Assembly (NCBI RefSeq): GCF_010669145.1
Contig: NZ_CP048635.1
Location: forward strand, 62,001 to 126,000
Length of the DNA stretch: 64,000 bases
Direction of reading: 5' to 3'
From: Rhizobium oryzihabitans
GTDB taxonomy: Bacteria > Pseudomonadota > Alphaproteobacteria > Rhizobiales > Rhizobiaceae
Shown one piece after another: positions 26,186-35,087 of the stretch (its first letter is position 1; each line of letters opens with the position of its first letter). The notes beneath the pieces were generated by a model that ran no database searches, was not told where the DNA came from, and worked only from the letters and a program-made list of their open reading frames with translations. The translations under genes and the position numbers were made by a program.

Positions 26186-26917
26186 ATGACGACGGTTTCG
26201 GTTACACATGTATTGATCGTTGATGACGATCCGGAAATACGCACATTGCTCGCGAAATATCTCGGCTCGCAGGGATTTCGCGTCTCTATGGCCGCCGATA
26301 GGCGCGAATTCGAGGAAAAGATCGCAAGCTCCGATCCCGATCTCATCGTGCTCGACGTGATGTTGCCCGATGGCTCGGGCCTCGATATCTGCCGCGACCT
26401 GCAGGGACGCCGACCGCGCACGCCGGTCATTCTTTTGACCGCGCTCAAGGAAGATGTGGACCGGATCGTCGGGCTGGAAATCGGCGCCGACGACTATCTC
26501 GGCAAACCCTTCAACCCACGCGAACTGACCGCGCGCATCAAGGCGGTGCTGCGCCGTGCGACACCGCAGGAGGCTCCCCGCGCCGCATCCGCCGCCTATC
26601 ATTTTGCGCAGTTTACCGCCGATCCGGAGCAGCGCTCCGTCATCCACGCGGGCGGTGAAAAGATCGAGCTGACGGGAGCGGAATTCGATCTGCTGAAAGT
26701 CTTTCTCGACAGGCCCGGCCGGCTTCTTTCCCGCGACCAGCTTCTCGATCTGACTCAGGGCAGGGACCGCGGTCCTTTCGACCGCTCGATAGACGTGCTG
26801 ATGAGCCGGTTGCGCAAAAAGCTGGACGCCGACGCAGCAAGCCCGATTTTCAAGACGGTGCGCAACGGCGGTTACCAGATGACGGTGCAGGTCAAAACCC
26901 TGCCGGTGCCGCGATGA
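26186..26917 (+). CDS. OmpR-family response regulator
   Basis: A 243-residue DNA-binding response regulator. The receiver has the acidic pocket D13-D15 (LIVDDDPE), the phosphorylated Asp57 in DLIVLDVMLPDG and the conserved Lys in YLGKPFNPREL. The C-terminal winged helix has LTGAEFDLLKVFLDRPGRLLSRDQLL and the recognition segment FDRSIDVLMSRLRKKL. The ATG at 26186 gives the standard N-terminus with AAAAGG upstream. It overlaps the kinase gene by 4 bases. Confidence 0.95.
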   Translation: MTTVSVTHVLIVDDDPEIRTLLAKYLGSQGFRVSMAADRREFEEKIASSDPDLIVLDVMLPDGSGLDICRDLQGRRPRTPVILLTALKEDVDRIVGLEIGADDYLGKPFNPRELTARIKAVLRRATPQEAPRAASAAYHFAQFTADPEQRSVIHAGGEKIELTGAEFDLLKVFLDRPGRLLSRDQLLDLTQGRDRGPFDRSIDVLMSRLRKKLDADAASPIFKTVRNGGYQMTVQVKTLPVPR

Positions 26918-28179
26918 ATTCGCTGAGGAACCGCATCGCCGCCCTGCTGATCGCCTCCATCATCGCGGTCATCGCGCTTGCGACTGTCGTGGCCGACCGG
27001 ACATTGCGGCCGCCGCCGCCCGACGCCACCATCGAGCCCCTGGCGCGCAGTCTCGCCTTTGCCGTGACGATGGCCGAGCGCGACCCGACCCTGCAACAAC
27101 CCGGCTATTTTCGCATCGAACAACGGCCGCCGACAGGTGACCCGGACGGCATGCTTTCGGAATTTCTGGAAAAGGCGCTCACCCGTGTCGGAGAACCCCG
27201 CGCCGCAATCGTCGTTCGCATGCCGGGAAACCCCGCGCCGGTCGCGGCCATCGCGCTTGAAAAAGGCGGATGGCTGGTCGCCGAAATTCCCCATATGGGC
27301 CCGCCGCCCGGCGGCTGGAAGGTCTTCGGCATGTGGATTGGCCTCATCATTCTCGGCAGTGCTGCGGTTTCGATCTTTGCCGCCAGCAAGATTACCCGAC
27401 CGCTCGACATGCTGGAAAATGCCGCCGCCAGCATCGGGCCGGACGGTTCGCTGCCGCGCCTGCCGGAAACAGGGCCCGGCGAAATCCGCGCCACAGCACG
27501 GGCGCTGAACGAACTCGCCACGCGCCTGAAGGCGGCGATGGAAAGCCGGATGCGCCTTGTCGCCGCCGCCGGCCATGACCTCAGAACCCCGATGACCCGC
27601 ATGCGCCTCAGGGCGGAATTCATCGAAAACGACGAGGAACGGGCCAAATGGCTGGCGGACCTGGAAGAACTGGATGCCATCGCCGACAGCGCCATCATGC
27701 TGGTGCGCGAAGAGGTGAACCAGGATACGGTCAAGACGATCGATGTCGGCGCGCTGCTCCGCGAAATCGTAAGAGACCTTTCCGATCTCGGCCACGCCGG
27801 TGCGCTGGATTTCATGGAGCCGGAAGCGACCATGACGATCAGGGCCGCGCCGCTCGCGCTCAAAAGGGCCATGCGTAACCTCGTGCTCAACGCCGTCACC
27901 CATGGGAAAAAGGCGCATATCGACCTGACCGAAGATGAAAGCGAGATCGTCGTGACGATACGGGATGAAGGTCCCGGCATTCCGCAGGAGCTGATCGGCA
28001 GGGTTTTCGAACCCTTCTTCCGGGTGGATCTCGCCCGGCGCAAATCGATCCCGGGTGTCGGGCTTGGTCTGGCCATCGCCAAGGAAATCATCGAACGTTT
28101 CGGCGGCACGATCACCATCGCCAACCACAGGAAACAGGGCCTGATCCAGACGGTGATCTTTGCCAGAGCGGCACCTTGA
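26914..28179 (+). CDS. Two-component sensor histidine kinase (EnvZ-like)
   Basis: A 421-residue membrane kinase with helices at about 7-27 and 140-158 enclosing a 110-residue periplasmic sensor, then HAMP, the H-box AAAGHDLRTPMTRMR (His221), N-box RNLVLNAVTHGK, G1-box RDEGPGIP and G2-box GVGLGLAIAK. It would phosphorylate the OmpR-type regulator with which it overlaps. The neighbouring Spy/CpxP-like protein and MacAB exporter point to an envelope-stress or antimicrobial signal, by inference. Confidence 0.95.
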   Translation: MNSLRNRIAALLIASIIAVIALATVVADRTLRPPPPDATIEPLARSLAFAVTMAERDPTLQQPGYFRIEQRPPTGDPDGMLSEFLEKALTRVGEPRAAIVVRMPGNPAPVAAIALEKGGWLVAEIPHMGPPPGGWKVFGMWIGLIILGSAAVSIFAASKITRPLDMLENAAASIGPDGSLPRLPETGPGEIRATARALNELATRLKAAMESRMRLVAAAGHDLRTPMTRMRLRAEFIENDEERAKWLADLEELDAIADSAIMLVREEVNQDTVKTIDVGALLREIVRDLSDLGHAGALDFMEPEATMTIRAAPLALKRAMRNLVLNAVTHGKKAHIDLTEDESEIVVTIRDEGPGIPQELIGRVFEPFFRVDLARRKSIPGVGLGLAIAKEIIERFGGTITIANHRKQGLIQTVIFARAAP

Positions 28180-28184
28180 AAAAC

Positions 28185-28216
28185 GGCCGGCATTGTCTGT
28201 CGGCCTGACCTTTTTT
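28185..28216 (+). terminator. Intrinsic terminator after the two-component operon
   Basis: GGCCG (28185-28189) pairs with CGGCC (28201-28205) and is followed by TGACC and six Ts (28211-28216). It is placed 6 bases after the kinase stop codon. Confidence 0.7.
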
Positions 28217-28233
28217 GCTGAGAAAAAAGATAC

Positions 28234-28250
28234 ATGATAAAATTAGTCAT
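28234..28250. promoter_or_regulatory. Iron-responsive operator-like box (RirA/IRO type)
   Basis: ATGATAAAATTAGTCAT is a palindrome that fits the rhizobial IRO pattern TGA-N9-TCA exactly (TGA 28235-28237, TCA 28247-28249). RirA represses iron-uptake genes through such boxes when iron is plentiful. It lies 75 bases before the sigma-factor gene and controls the fecI-fecR-receptor block by inference. Confidence 0.7.
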
Positions 28251-28324
28251 GTTTCTTGCCATCGGGTGATTTTTCACCTATTGACCCGGGGATCGCTCAA
28301 TCCTTCCGACCGGGAACCCGCCGC

Positions 28325-28849
28325 ATGTGGAGCAAGCCCACGTCACGCGCACTCATTGATGATGCCGTACAGCTCTATTATGACGAGTTGTGCAAGGCCA
28401 TGAACCGGCGTGGGCACACCACTGCCATCTCGCAGGAGATCGTCCACGATCTTTACCTGCGCTTGACCGGCAAACCCCGGCTTCCCGAAAATACCTCGCT
28501 CATCCGCGCCTTCCTGATCCGCGCCTGCGCCAATCTCGGCATTGATCGCCTTCGTCGCGAACAATTCGAGCGCAGGCTGTTTTCCGGAAGCATGGAGGAG
28601 GCGCTTGCCGCTCCGCAACCCGTCAGCGATGCGGACAGCCTCGCCGACAGGGAGCATCGGCTGAAGGTATTGCGACGCGCCGTGATGGGCATGTCGTTGC
28701 AGCGCCGGCAGGTCTTTCTTGCCAGCAGCATCGGAAATCTGAATTCGCTCGAGATCGCCGAGAGAAGCGGCATCAGCAAGAACATGGTCGACCGCCATCT
28801 TCGCAAAGCCTATCTCCATTGCCTGGAATGCCTGGAGGAAACGCTGTGA
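28325..28849 (+). CDS. FecI-like ECF sigma factor
   Basis: A 174-residue extracytoplasmic-function sigma factor of the iron-starvation group. Region 2 is seen in ALIDDAVQLYYDELCKAM to IVHDLYLRLTG with RAFLIRACANLGIDRLRRE, and region 4 in MSLQRRQVFLASSIGNLNSLEIAERSGISKNMVDRHLRKAY. The ATG at 28325 gives a normal family length; an in-frame TTG at 28256 is less likely. It is coupled to the FecR gene through a GTGA overlap. It would redirect RNA polymerase to the receptor gene when signalled by FecR. Confidence 0.9.
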   Translation: MWSKPTSRALIDDAVQLYYDELCKAMNRRGHTTAISQEIVHDLYLRLTGKPRLPENTSLIRAFLIRACANLGIDRLRREQFERRLFSGSMEEALAAPQPVSDADSLADREHRLKVLRRAVMGMSLQRRQVFLASSIGNLNSLEIAERSGISKNMVDRHLRKAYLHCLECLEETL

Positions 28850-29796
28850 CCGGGCTTGCAAAAAACGCCTCCATGCTGCGCGAGGAAGCTGTCGACTGGT
28901 TTCTGCACAAGCGTGAAAGACCGGACGACGCGGCCCTTGCGGCGGATTTCGACGCCTGGCTGGCTGCGGATGAGAAGCATGCAAAGGCCTATGAGCGTGT
29001 CCGATGTCTGATGGGCGACGCCGGCGCCCTTCTGGCGGGCGACCAGGCGTTTCTGATGAAGGCGACACGCAAGCGCGGCAGCGCCAAAGGCAAGGCGGCA
29101 GCGGCGGCAATTGCCGGCGTCTCGCTGCTATCAGGTTTTTACCTGACCGATATGCCCATGCGCCTGCGTTCCGACCATATGTCCGCCACGGCAGAGCGGC
29201 AGGTCGTCACCACGCCGGACGGTTCAACCATTACCCTGAACGCCAATTCGGCCATCGCCCTGCGTTTTTCCGCAAAGGAGCGGCGTCTACTGCTGCTACG
29301 CGGTGAAATCTTCGTAGAAGTCGCGCCCGATGCGGCGCGGCCCTTTTCCGTCGAGGCCGCCGGCGGCACGACCACCGCGCTCGGCACCGCCTTCGACATC
29401 GATATGCGCAACGAGGCAACGAGCGTGACGGTGCTGGAACATAGCGTATCCGTGGTGACAGGCCAGCAGGGCCAGAACGGCCGGCTTAACGAAAACCAGC
29501 GCGTCGACTATTCGTCCGATGGCCTGCTGGGCAGCATTGAAACGGTCGACCCCTCCTCCATCGCCGCCTGGCGCAACGGCCGCTTCGTCTTCGAGGACAG
29601 GCCGCTTTCCGAAGTGCTGGAGACCTTTGAGCGTTATCTTCCCGGCCGCATCGTCGTGACGCGGGAGAGCCTTAGGAGAAAACGGCTGTCGGGCAATTTC
29701 GACCTTTCCGACCCGGGCACGGCCCTTGCGGATCTGGCCGCCGCGCTTGAGATCGGTGTCGTCAGGGCGGGTCCTTATCTGACCGTTCTTTATTGA
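28846..29796 (+). CDS. FecR-like anti-sigma regulator
   Basis: A 316-residue inner-membrane protein beginning at GTG 28846, overlapping the sigma stop, with GGAGG upstream. The N-terminal cytoplasmic DUF4880-type helix region (REEAVDWFLHKRERPDDAAL, DEKHAKAYERV) binds the sigma factor; a membrane segment lies near 84-104 (AAAAIAGVSLLSGFYLT); the periplasmic FecR domain (TPDGSTITLNANSAIALRF, RGEIFVEVAPDAARPF) and a secretin-like C-terminal part contact the receptor's signalling domain. Confidence 0.92.
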   Translation: MTGLAKNASMLREEAVDWFLHKRERPDDAALAADFDAWLAADEKHAKAYERVRCLMGDAGALLAGDQAFLMKATRKRGSAKGKAAAAAIAGVSLLSGFYLTDMPMRLRSDHMSATAERQVVTTPDGSTITLNANSAIALRFSAKERRLLLLRGEIFVEVAPDAARPFSVEAAGGTTTALGTAFDIDMRNEATSVTVLEHSVSVVTGQQGQNGRLNENQRVDYSSDGLLGSIETVDPSSIAAWRNGRFVFEDRPLSEVLETFERYLPGRIVVTRESLRRKRLSGNFDLSDPGTALADLAAALEIGVVRAGPYLTVLY

Positions 29797-29887
29797 ATGA
29801 AATTTCTCCGGCGGAGGTGTCCCTGAAAAGCGGGCTCGTTCGTTCGTGGAGCAGAACCCCATTTGCTGCCCCGGAGAGGTGCCCGCC

Positions 29888-32383
29888 ATGACAAGACCAG
29901 AACCGACTTTCCGCCACCGGACCCGCGTATCGCTATTATCCATTTTGCTTGCGAGTGCGGCGGCGGCAACCATTCCGGCATCGGCCCTGGCGCAGCAGAC
30001 GCAGCGGATCGCGATCAATCTGCCCGCCGGCAACATGGCAAGCGCGCTTAACCGCCTTGCCAGCCAGTCCGGCCTTCAGATGGTCTATGACGCCTCTGTC
30101 GCCAGAGGCCTCAAAAGCGCTCCTGTTTCGGGCACCATGACCCCGGCCGAGGCGCTGGAACGGCTGCTTTCCGGAACCGGAATCCGCTACCAGTTCATCG
30201 GTGAAAAAACCGTCAGGATGGAGATGGCGAGCCGTTCCGCCGGAACGACCGAAAATGGTGACGGAACGCTTCTCGAGCCGATCACGCTCAAGGGCGGCCG
30301 TGTGTTCAACGGCGACGCGCCAAGCGTTGTCGAGATCGATCAGGTCGCCATCGAGGCGGCGCAAGCCACCTCCCTGCCGCAACTTCTCCAGAAGACGCCC
30401 GGTGTCAGTTCCAGCGGCGGCGTGCGATTGCAGGGGCAATCCACCGCCATTCGCGGCTTCGCCCGCCAGTCAGACGTGCGCCTTCTGCTCGATGGCGCTC
30501 CGAAGAACTTCGAGCGCTACGATCAGGGCACGGTCTTCATTGATCCGGAACTGCTCAAACGCGTGGAAATCCAAAAGGGCGCGACATCCGTTCGTTATGG
30601 CAATGGCGGCTTCGGCGGCACCGTCATCATGGAAAGCAAGACGGCCTCCGACATGCTGAAACCGGGACAGACCTTCGGCGCCTGGGGCAAGACGAGCTAT
30701 CAGTCGGCCAACAGGCAGCAGCTCGGATCGGCCGCCATTTACGGCAAATCGGATTTCGGCGGCCCCGTGACCTATGACGGGCTTGCCTCGGTGATCTGGC
30801 GCAAGAGCGACAATGTGCGCGTCGGCGGCGGACAGGTCTATGACGCCTCCAACGACAAGATCACCTCCTTTTCCGCCAATGCCGGCGCTGCCTATGACGG
30901 CCACGAGCTGCGCGCCTCGGTGATCTACGGCAAATCCGCCGATTACGGCCCGCTTGCCGCCAATCGCGGCGATCTGGGTCTCACCGCCTACACCATCAAG
31001 ACCTATGGTTACGATCTGGCGCGGCTGAGGGCACTTGCCTGGCGCGACATGGAGGACTTTTCCTCGACGCTGAAATATTCCTATGACGGCGACAGCGATC
31101 TCGTGAATTTCAAGGCGATGGCGAGCTTCTCCGCCACCAGCCTCGACATGACCCGCCCGACCATTCCGGGTTTCGTGCCCAGCGGATCGCTGGGCGGCAT
31201 GCAGGACGATACGAAATATACCGACTTCAAGCTGGAAGCGGAGAACACCTCCAATTTCGAACTGGGCGGATTGTCCCACGTCGCCAATTATGGCGTGCAA
31301 TATATGCGCCACGACCGGGACTCGTGGATGTACGACATCGCCAACCGCACCAGTGCGCAATATAATTATGGCTACTATGCATCATGGATCAAACCGGAAG
31401 GCACGCAGGAAACCATATCGGCCTTTTTCCGCGACGAAATCAGCCTGACGGACACCTTCAAGGTGACACCCGGCATCAGGTTCGACCACGTCCGCTCCGA
31501 AGGCGTTCCAAATGCGGCGCCGCGCTTTAACACTCCGGCCGCCGGGCACGATTATTCCGCCGTTTCCCATAGCGGCGCGACGCCGGCTCTCAGCATGCGC
31601 TGGGAAGCGGTTCCGGGCACCACCTTTTTCGCCGACTGGGCCTATGCCATGCGCGCACCCGTCATCGACGAGATCTATTCAAGCCAAAGCCTGGCAACCA
31701 CGGCATCGGGAACGTCGCGCAATCTGAAAGTGGAGCGCAACAACAATTTCAACATCGGCGTCTCGCAGCAATTCGACGAGGTGTTCCTGAAAGGTGACAG
31801 CCTGACGGCCTCGATCGGCGGCTTTTATAACAATGTCACCAATCCCATCACGCGCCGGTTCGGCACCGCCAACCTTGCCGGCGTCAAGAACGTGCCGTTC
31901 TACTGGAACACCCCATCCTACAAGATTTACGGCCTCGATGTTTCTGCAAGCTACGATTCCGACCACATCTTCGGAAATCTCGGCCTGTCGTGGATGAACG
32001 GCTCGCGTAACGGCGCAATCAACAATGTCTATGGCCGGGATACCTATGTGAACGATCTTTCGCCGTTCACAGCCAATGTTCAGCTTGGCTACAAGCTGCC
32101 TGACTGGGATCTGGCGCTCAGCTGGAACGGACAATTCGTCGCCGCGCAGGAAAATACACCCGCCAACCAGGGCGGCGCCTCCTATGCCCGGCCCGAAAGC
32201 CCCGGCTACGCGGTCCACGGCATTGCCCTCGACTGGACGCCGAAGGAAGGCATGATGGCCGGAACGGAAGTGCACGCCTCAATCGACAACCTGTTCGACA
32301 AATATTACTTCCCCTATCTCAGCGACCGCATCGCCGCCATGCCGGGACGTAACTTCAAGCTGTCAATCAGCCGCAAGTTCTGA
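29888..32383 (+). CDS. TonB-dependent receptor with STN signalling domain
   Basis: An 831-residue outer-membrane receptor. After a signal peptide (about residues 1-35) comes the STN domain (RIAINLPAGNMASALNRLAS to RYQFIGEKTVRME, about 38-115), which talks to FecR, then the plug (SLPQLLQKTPGVSSSGGVRL, DVRLLLDGAPKN, RVEIQKGATSVRYGNGGFGG) and a 22-strand barrel ending in the terminal Phe of KLSISRKF. Barrel and plug resemble the haem/haemoglobin-type group more than ferric-citrate receptors, but the ligand is not certain. It follows FecR by 91 bases. Confidence 0.93.
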   Translation: MTRPEPTFRHRTRVSLLSILLASAAAATIPASALAQQTQRIAINLPAGNMASALNRLASQSGLQMVYDASVARGLKSAPVSGTMTPAEALERLLSGTGIRYQFIGEKTVRMEMASRSAGTTENGDGTLLEPITLKGGRVFNGDAPSVVEIDQVAIEAAQATSLPQLLQKTPGVSSSGGVRLQGQSTAIRGFARQSDVRLLLDGAPKNFERYDQGTVFIDPELLKRVEIQKGATSVRYGNGGFGGTVIMESKTASDMLKPGQTFGAWGKTSYQSANRQQLGSAAIYGKSDFGGPVTYDGLASVIWRKSDNVRVGGGQVYDASNDKITSFSANAGAAYDGHELRASVIYGKSADYGPLAANRGDLGLTAYTIKTYGYDLARLRALAWRDMEDFSSTLKYSYDGDSDLVNFKAMASFSATSLDMTRPTIPGFVPSGSLGGMQDDTKYTDFKLEAENTSNFELGGLSHVANYGVQYMRHDRDSWMYDIANRTSAQYNYGYYASWIKPEGTQETISAFFRDEISLTDTFKVTPGIRFDHVRSEGVPNAAPRFNTPAAGHDYSAVSHSGATPALSMRWEAVPGTTFFADWAYAMRAPVIDEIYSSQSLATTASGTSRNLKVERNNNFNIGVSQQFDEVFLKGDSLTASIGGFYNNVTNPITRRFGTANLAGVKNVPFYWNTPSYKIYGLDVSASYDSDHIFGNLGLSWMNGSRNGAINNVYGRDTYVNDLSPFTANVQLGYKLPDWDLALSWNGQFVAAQENTPANQGGASYARPESPGYAVHGIALDWTPKEGMMAGTEVHASIDNLFDKYYFPYLSDRIAAMPGRNFKLSISRKF

Positions 32384-32404
32384 GCGGAAGATGACTGAGC
32401 CAGC

Positions 32405-32422
32405 GGGCGGAGCTTTCCGCCC
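32405..32422 (+). terminator. Short GC-rich hairpin after the receptor gene
   Basis: GGGCGGA (32405-32411) and TCCGCCC (32416-32422) form a seven-base stem with a GCTT loop 22 bases past the receptor stop. There is no T-run, so termination is only likely. Confidence 0.4.
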
Positions 32423-32463
32423 TGAAGATCGATAAAGGGCATCCAAACCTGCCCTCACCTTCC

Positions 32464-32536
32464 GTCATCCTCGGGCTTGACCCGAGGATCCATTGATCGA
32501 GCGACAGTAGATCCTCGGGTCAAGCCCGAGGATGAC
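32464..32536. repeat. Palindromic intergenic repeat B, copy 1
   Basis: A 73-base element with long inverted arms: GTCATCCTCGGGCTTGACCC at one end and its reverse complement at the other, around an 18-base variable centre. The second copy is at 45237-45309 with the same length and near-identical arms. It lies between the convergent receptor and hydrolase genes. Confidence 0.88.
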
Positions 32537-32600
32537 GTCGAGAGTGAGGGCTTTGCACTACTCCCGTCAGTGGAGACCGCTTCGGCCCCTCACCCAACTA

Positions 32601-33695
32601 TCATCTCAGAAGAAGCCCCTCGGCATAGGCCATCATCAGCGGCCCCACACCCTTGGCATCATCTGATACGACCGGCTCCGTCAGATAATATCCCGGCGAG
32701 CCATCGCGGTAATTGCCTTCGAACCCGCCGAGCCCAGCGACGTGGACGATGCCGGTGAGGCGCATAATACCCTCCTCGTCCGCCTTGAGCCGCGTCTCCA
32801 GCAGCGTCTCAAGCGCGCGGCGGCCCGCCGAAAGAGCAGCATCTGCCTCCTCGCCCTGCAACAGTCCCAGCCGGGCCGCACGCAGCAGAGCGTAGGCGAA
32901 CATGGCCGACGCGGAGGTTTCCTCGTAATTTCCGGCAAGGGTCGGATTGTCGAGCACCTGCATCCAGAGACCGGCTTCCGTCTGCCGCGCAACGATGCCG
33001 GCCAGAAGCCGACGCGCGCGCTCGCGAAGCGGTGCTGTCGCGTCGTCATCCGGTAAAATCACCAATGCATCGACCAGCGCCATGGCAAGCCAGCCGACGG
33101 CACGCGCCCAGATGGCGGGCGACTGGCCGGTCGAGGGGTCGGCCCAGCGCTGGCTGCGGCTCTCGTCATAACCATGGACGTAAAGCCCGCCGGCATCTGC
33201 GGTGAGCGAAAGTGCGGACGAAAACTGCCGCAGCGCATCGTCCATCAGCTCGGTGCGGCATGTCGCCTGCGCATATTCGATCTGGAAGGGCAGCCCCATG
33301 TAAAGCCCATCCAGCCAGACCTGATGCGGATAACGCTGCTTGTGCCAGTAATTGCCGGAAGCAATGCGCGGATGGGTGCGAAGTTGGCCCGCCAGATGGT
33401 TCGCCGCCGCAAGATAACGGGCGTCACCCGTTTCCGTGGCCAGAGGAAACAGAATGCGTCCGGCCAGAATATGATCGATATTATATTCTGCCGGCTTGTA
33501 ACCGGCGAGCGTTCCATCCGCCGATATCTGGGCATCGGCCAGTCGATGGAGGTGGTGACGCCAGCGCTCATCGCCACTGGCCTCGAATAAAAGCTGTAGC
33601 CCCCGATAGACACATCCATCCTCATAACACCAGCTACCGCCCTTGTAGGGCTTATAGCGAATGGAGAATTGGTCAAAATAATCAGTGGCTTTCAT
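32601..33695 (-). CDS. Unsaturated rhamnogalacturonyl/glucuronyl hydrolase (GH105/GH88-like)
   Basis: A cytoplasmic 364-residue (alpha/alpha)6-barrel enzyme of the YteR type, which hydrates the terminal unsaturated uronate of pectin oligosaccharides made by lyases and releases a 5-keto-4-deoxyuronate. Family landmarks include GYKPAEYNIDHILAGRILF (Asp candidate acid), HQVWLDGLYMGLPF, WARAVGWLAMALVDAL, GNYEETSASAMFAYALLRA and GSPGYYLTEPVVSDDAKGVG. The ATG at 33695 gives the usual length of about 370. It is last in the minus-strand pectin operon, 111 bases after the TRAP permease. Its product feeds kduI and kduD. Confidence 0.88.
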   Translation of the reverse strand: MKATDYFDQFSIRYKPYKGGSWCYEDGCVYRGLQLLFEASGDERWRHHLHRLADAQISADGTLAGYKPAEYNIDHILAGRILFPLATETGDARYLAAANHLAGQLRTHPRIASGNYWHKQRYPHQVWLDGLYMGLPFQIEYAQATCRTELMDDALRQFSSALSLTADAGGLYVHGYDESRSQRWADPSTGQSPAIWARAVGWLAMALVDALVILPDDDATAPLRERARRLLAGIVARQTEAGLWMQVLDNPTLAGNYEETSASAMFAYALLRAARLGLLQGEEADAALSAGRRALETLLETRLKADEEGIMRLTGIVHVAGLGGFEGNYRDGSPGYYLTEPVVSDDAKGVGPLMMAYAEGLLLR

Positions 33696-33806
33696 GGGTT
33701 TTCTCAATAAATTCTGGATAGATGAAATGAGCCTTGCCTGCTCCGGGCCCAATGCATGACGGCCCCGCCGGAACGGCGAGGCCTGTTCTTGAAGATCCTG
33801 TTGCAC

Positions 33807-35087
33807 TCACCGGAACAGCGACGGCAACCACAGCGAAAGTGACGGGATATAGGTCACCGCGAGCAACACCGCGATGCTCGCTCCAAAGAACGGCCAGATC
33901 GTCCGCATCGCCTCCCTGATCGATATGCCGCCGACCGCGCAGCCGACGAAAAGCACCGTTCCGACGGGCGGGGTGTTGAGACCAATGCCGGCATTGAGGA
34001 TCATCACGACGCCGAAATGGACCGGGTCGATACCGAAGGCCTTCACCACCGGCAGCAGCACCGGGGTGGAAATGATGACCATCGGCGCCATGTCCATGAA
34101 GGTGCCGAGCAGCAGCAGGATGACGTTGATGACCAGAAGCACGATGATCGGATTGTCCGAAATCGCGCTGATGGCTGCGATCATCAGCGTCTGCACCTGG
34201 AGGAACGCCATCAGCCAGCCGAAGGCCGCCGCCGTGCCGATGACGAGCAGAACCATGGCCGTCGTCCGAACCGCTCCCATCACCGCTTCGACGAAGCCGC
34301 TCCAGTTAAGCTCGCGATAGACAAGCATGGCGACGAGGAAGGCGTAGAGAACGGCGATGCAGGAGCTTTCCGTTGCGGTGAAGATGCCCGAACGCACGCC
34401 GCCGAAGATGATGCCGATCAGCAGGATGCCGGGGAAAGACGCCAGAAGATAATACATCAGCTTGGAAAAGCCGGGGAACGGCTCGGAGGGATAACCCTTG
34501 CGCCGCGCAACGATATAGGCGGTAACCATCAGGGCTGCGGCAAGCAAGAAACCCGGAATGATGCCGGCGGTGAAGAGATCGGCCACAGAGACATTGCCGC
34601 CCGCCGCGATCGAATAAAGGATCATATTGTGCGATGGCGGGATCATCAGCGCGATGATGGCAGCATTGACGGTGACATTGACGGCATAATCCCTGTCATA
34701 ACCGCGCTTGGCCATTTGCGGGATCATCAGGCCGCCGACGGCGGATGCATCCGCCACAGCCGAACCGGAAATGCCGCCGAACAGCGTCGAGGCGACGATA
34801 TTGACCTGCCCGAGACCGCCGCGCAGATGGCCGACCAGCCCTGCCGCGAAACGGATGAGGCGATGGGCAATGCCGCCGCGCACCATCAGGTCACCAGCGA
34901 AGATGAAAAACGGGATCGCCATCATCGCAAACACGTTCATGCCCGAATTCATCTGCTGGAATACCACGATGGGTGGCAGGCCGAGATAAAGCACGGTGAA
35001 GAAAGAAGCGATGCCAAGGCAGAACGCAATCGGCGTGCCGATCAGCATCAGAAGGGTGAAGACACCGAAGAGGATGGTGTAAGCCAT
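33807..35087 (-). CDS. TRAP transporter large permease (DctM family)
   Basis: A 426-residue membrane protein with about twelve helices that carries out sodium- or proton-driven uptake of a carboxylate. Typical DctM features are GIPFFIFAGDLM-like sequence near residue 60, GGISGSAVADASAVGGLMIP and MIPPSHNMILYSIAAGG. The ATG directly follows the dctQ stop (TAA-ATG). In this cluster the likely cargo is galacturonate or a related uronate. Confidence 0.94.
   Translation of the reverse strand: MAYTILFGVFTLLMLIGTPIAFCLGIASFFTVLYLGLPPIVVFQQMNSGMNVFAMMAIPFFIFAGDLMVRGGIAHRLIRFAAGLVGHLRGGLGQVNIVASTLFGGISGSAVADASAVGGLMIPQMAKRGYDRDYAVNVTVNAAIIALMIPPSHNMILYSIAAGGNVSVADLFTAGIIPGFLLAAALMVTAYIVARRKGYPSEPFPGFSKLMYYLLASFPGILLIGIIFGGVRSGIFTATESSCIAVLYAFLVAMLVYRELNWSGFVEAVMGAVRTTAMVLLVIGTAAAFGWLMAFLQVQTLMIAAISAISDNPIIVLLVINVILLLLGTFMDMAPMVIISTPVLLPVVKAFGIDPVHFGVVMILNAGIGLNTPPVGTVLFVGCAVGGISIREAMRTIWPFFGASIAVLLAVTYIPSLSLWLPSLFR

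Noticed and set aside
28256..28849. A longer sigma factor starting at TTG 28256
   Set aside because: The extra 23 residues are not sigma-like and lack a ribosome site; ATG 28325 gives the normal FecI length.
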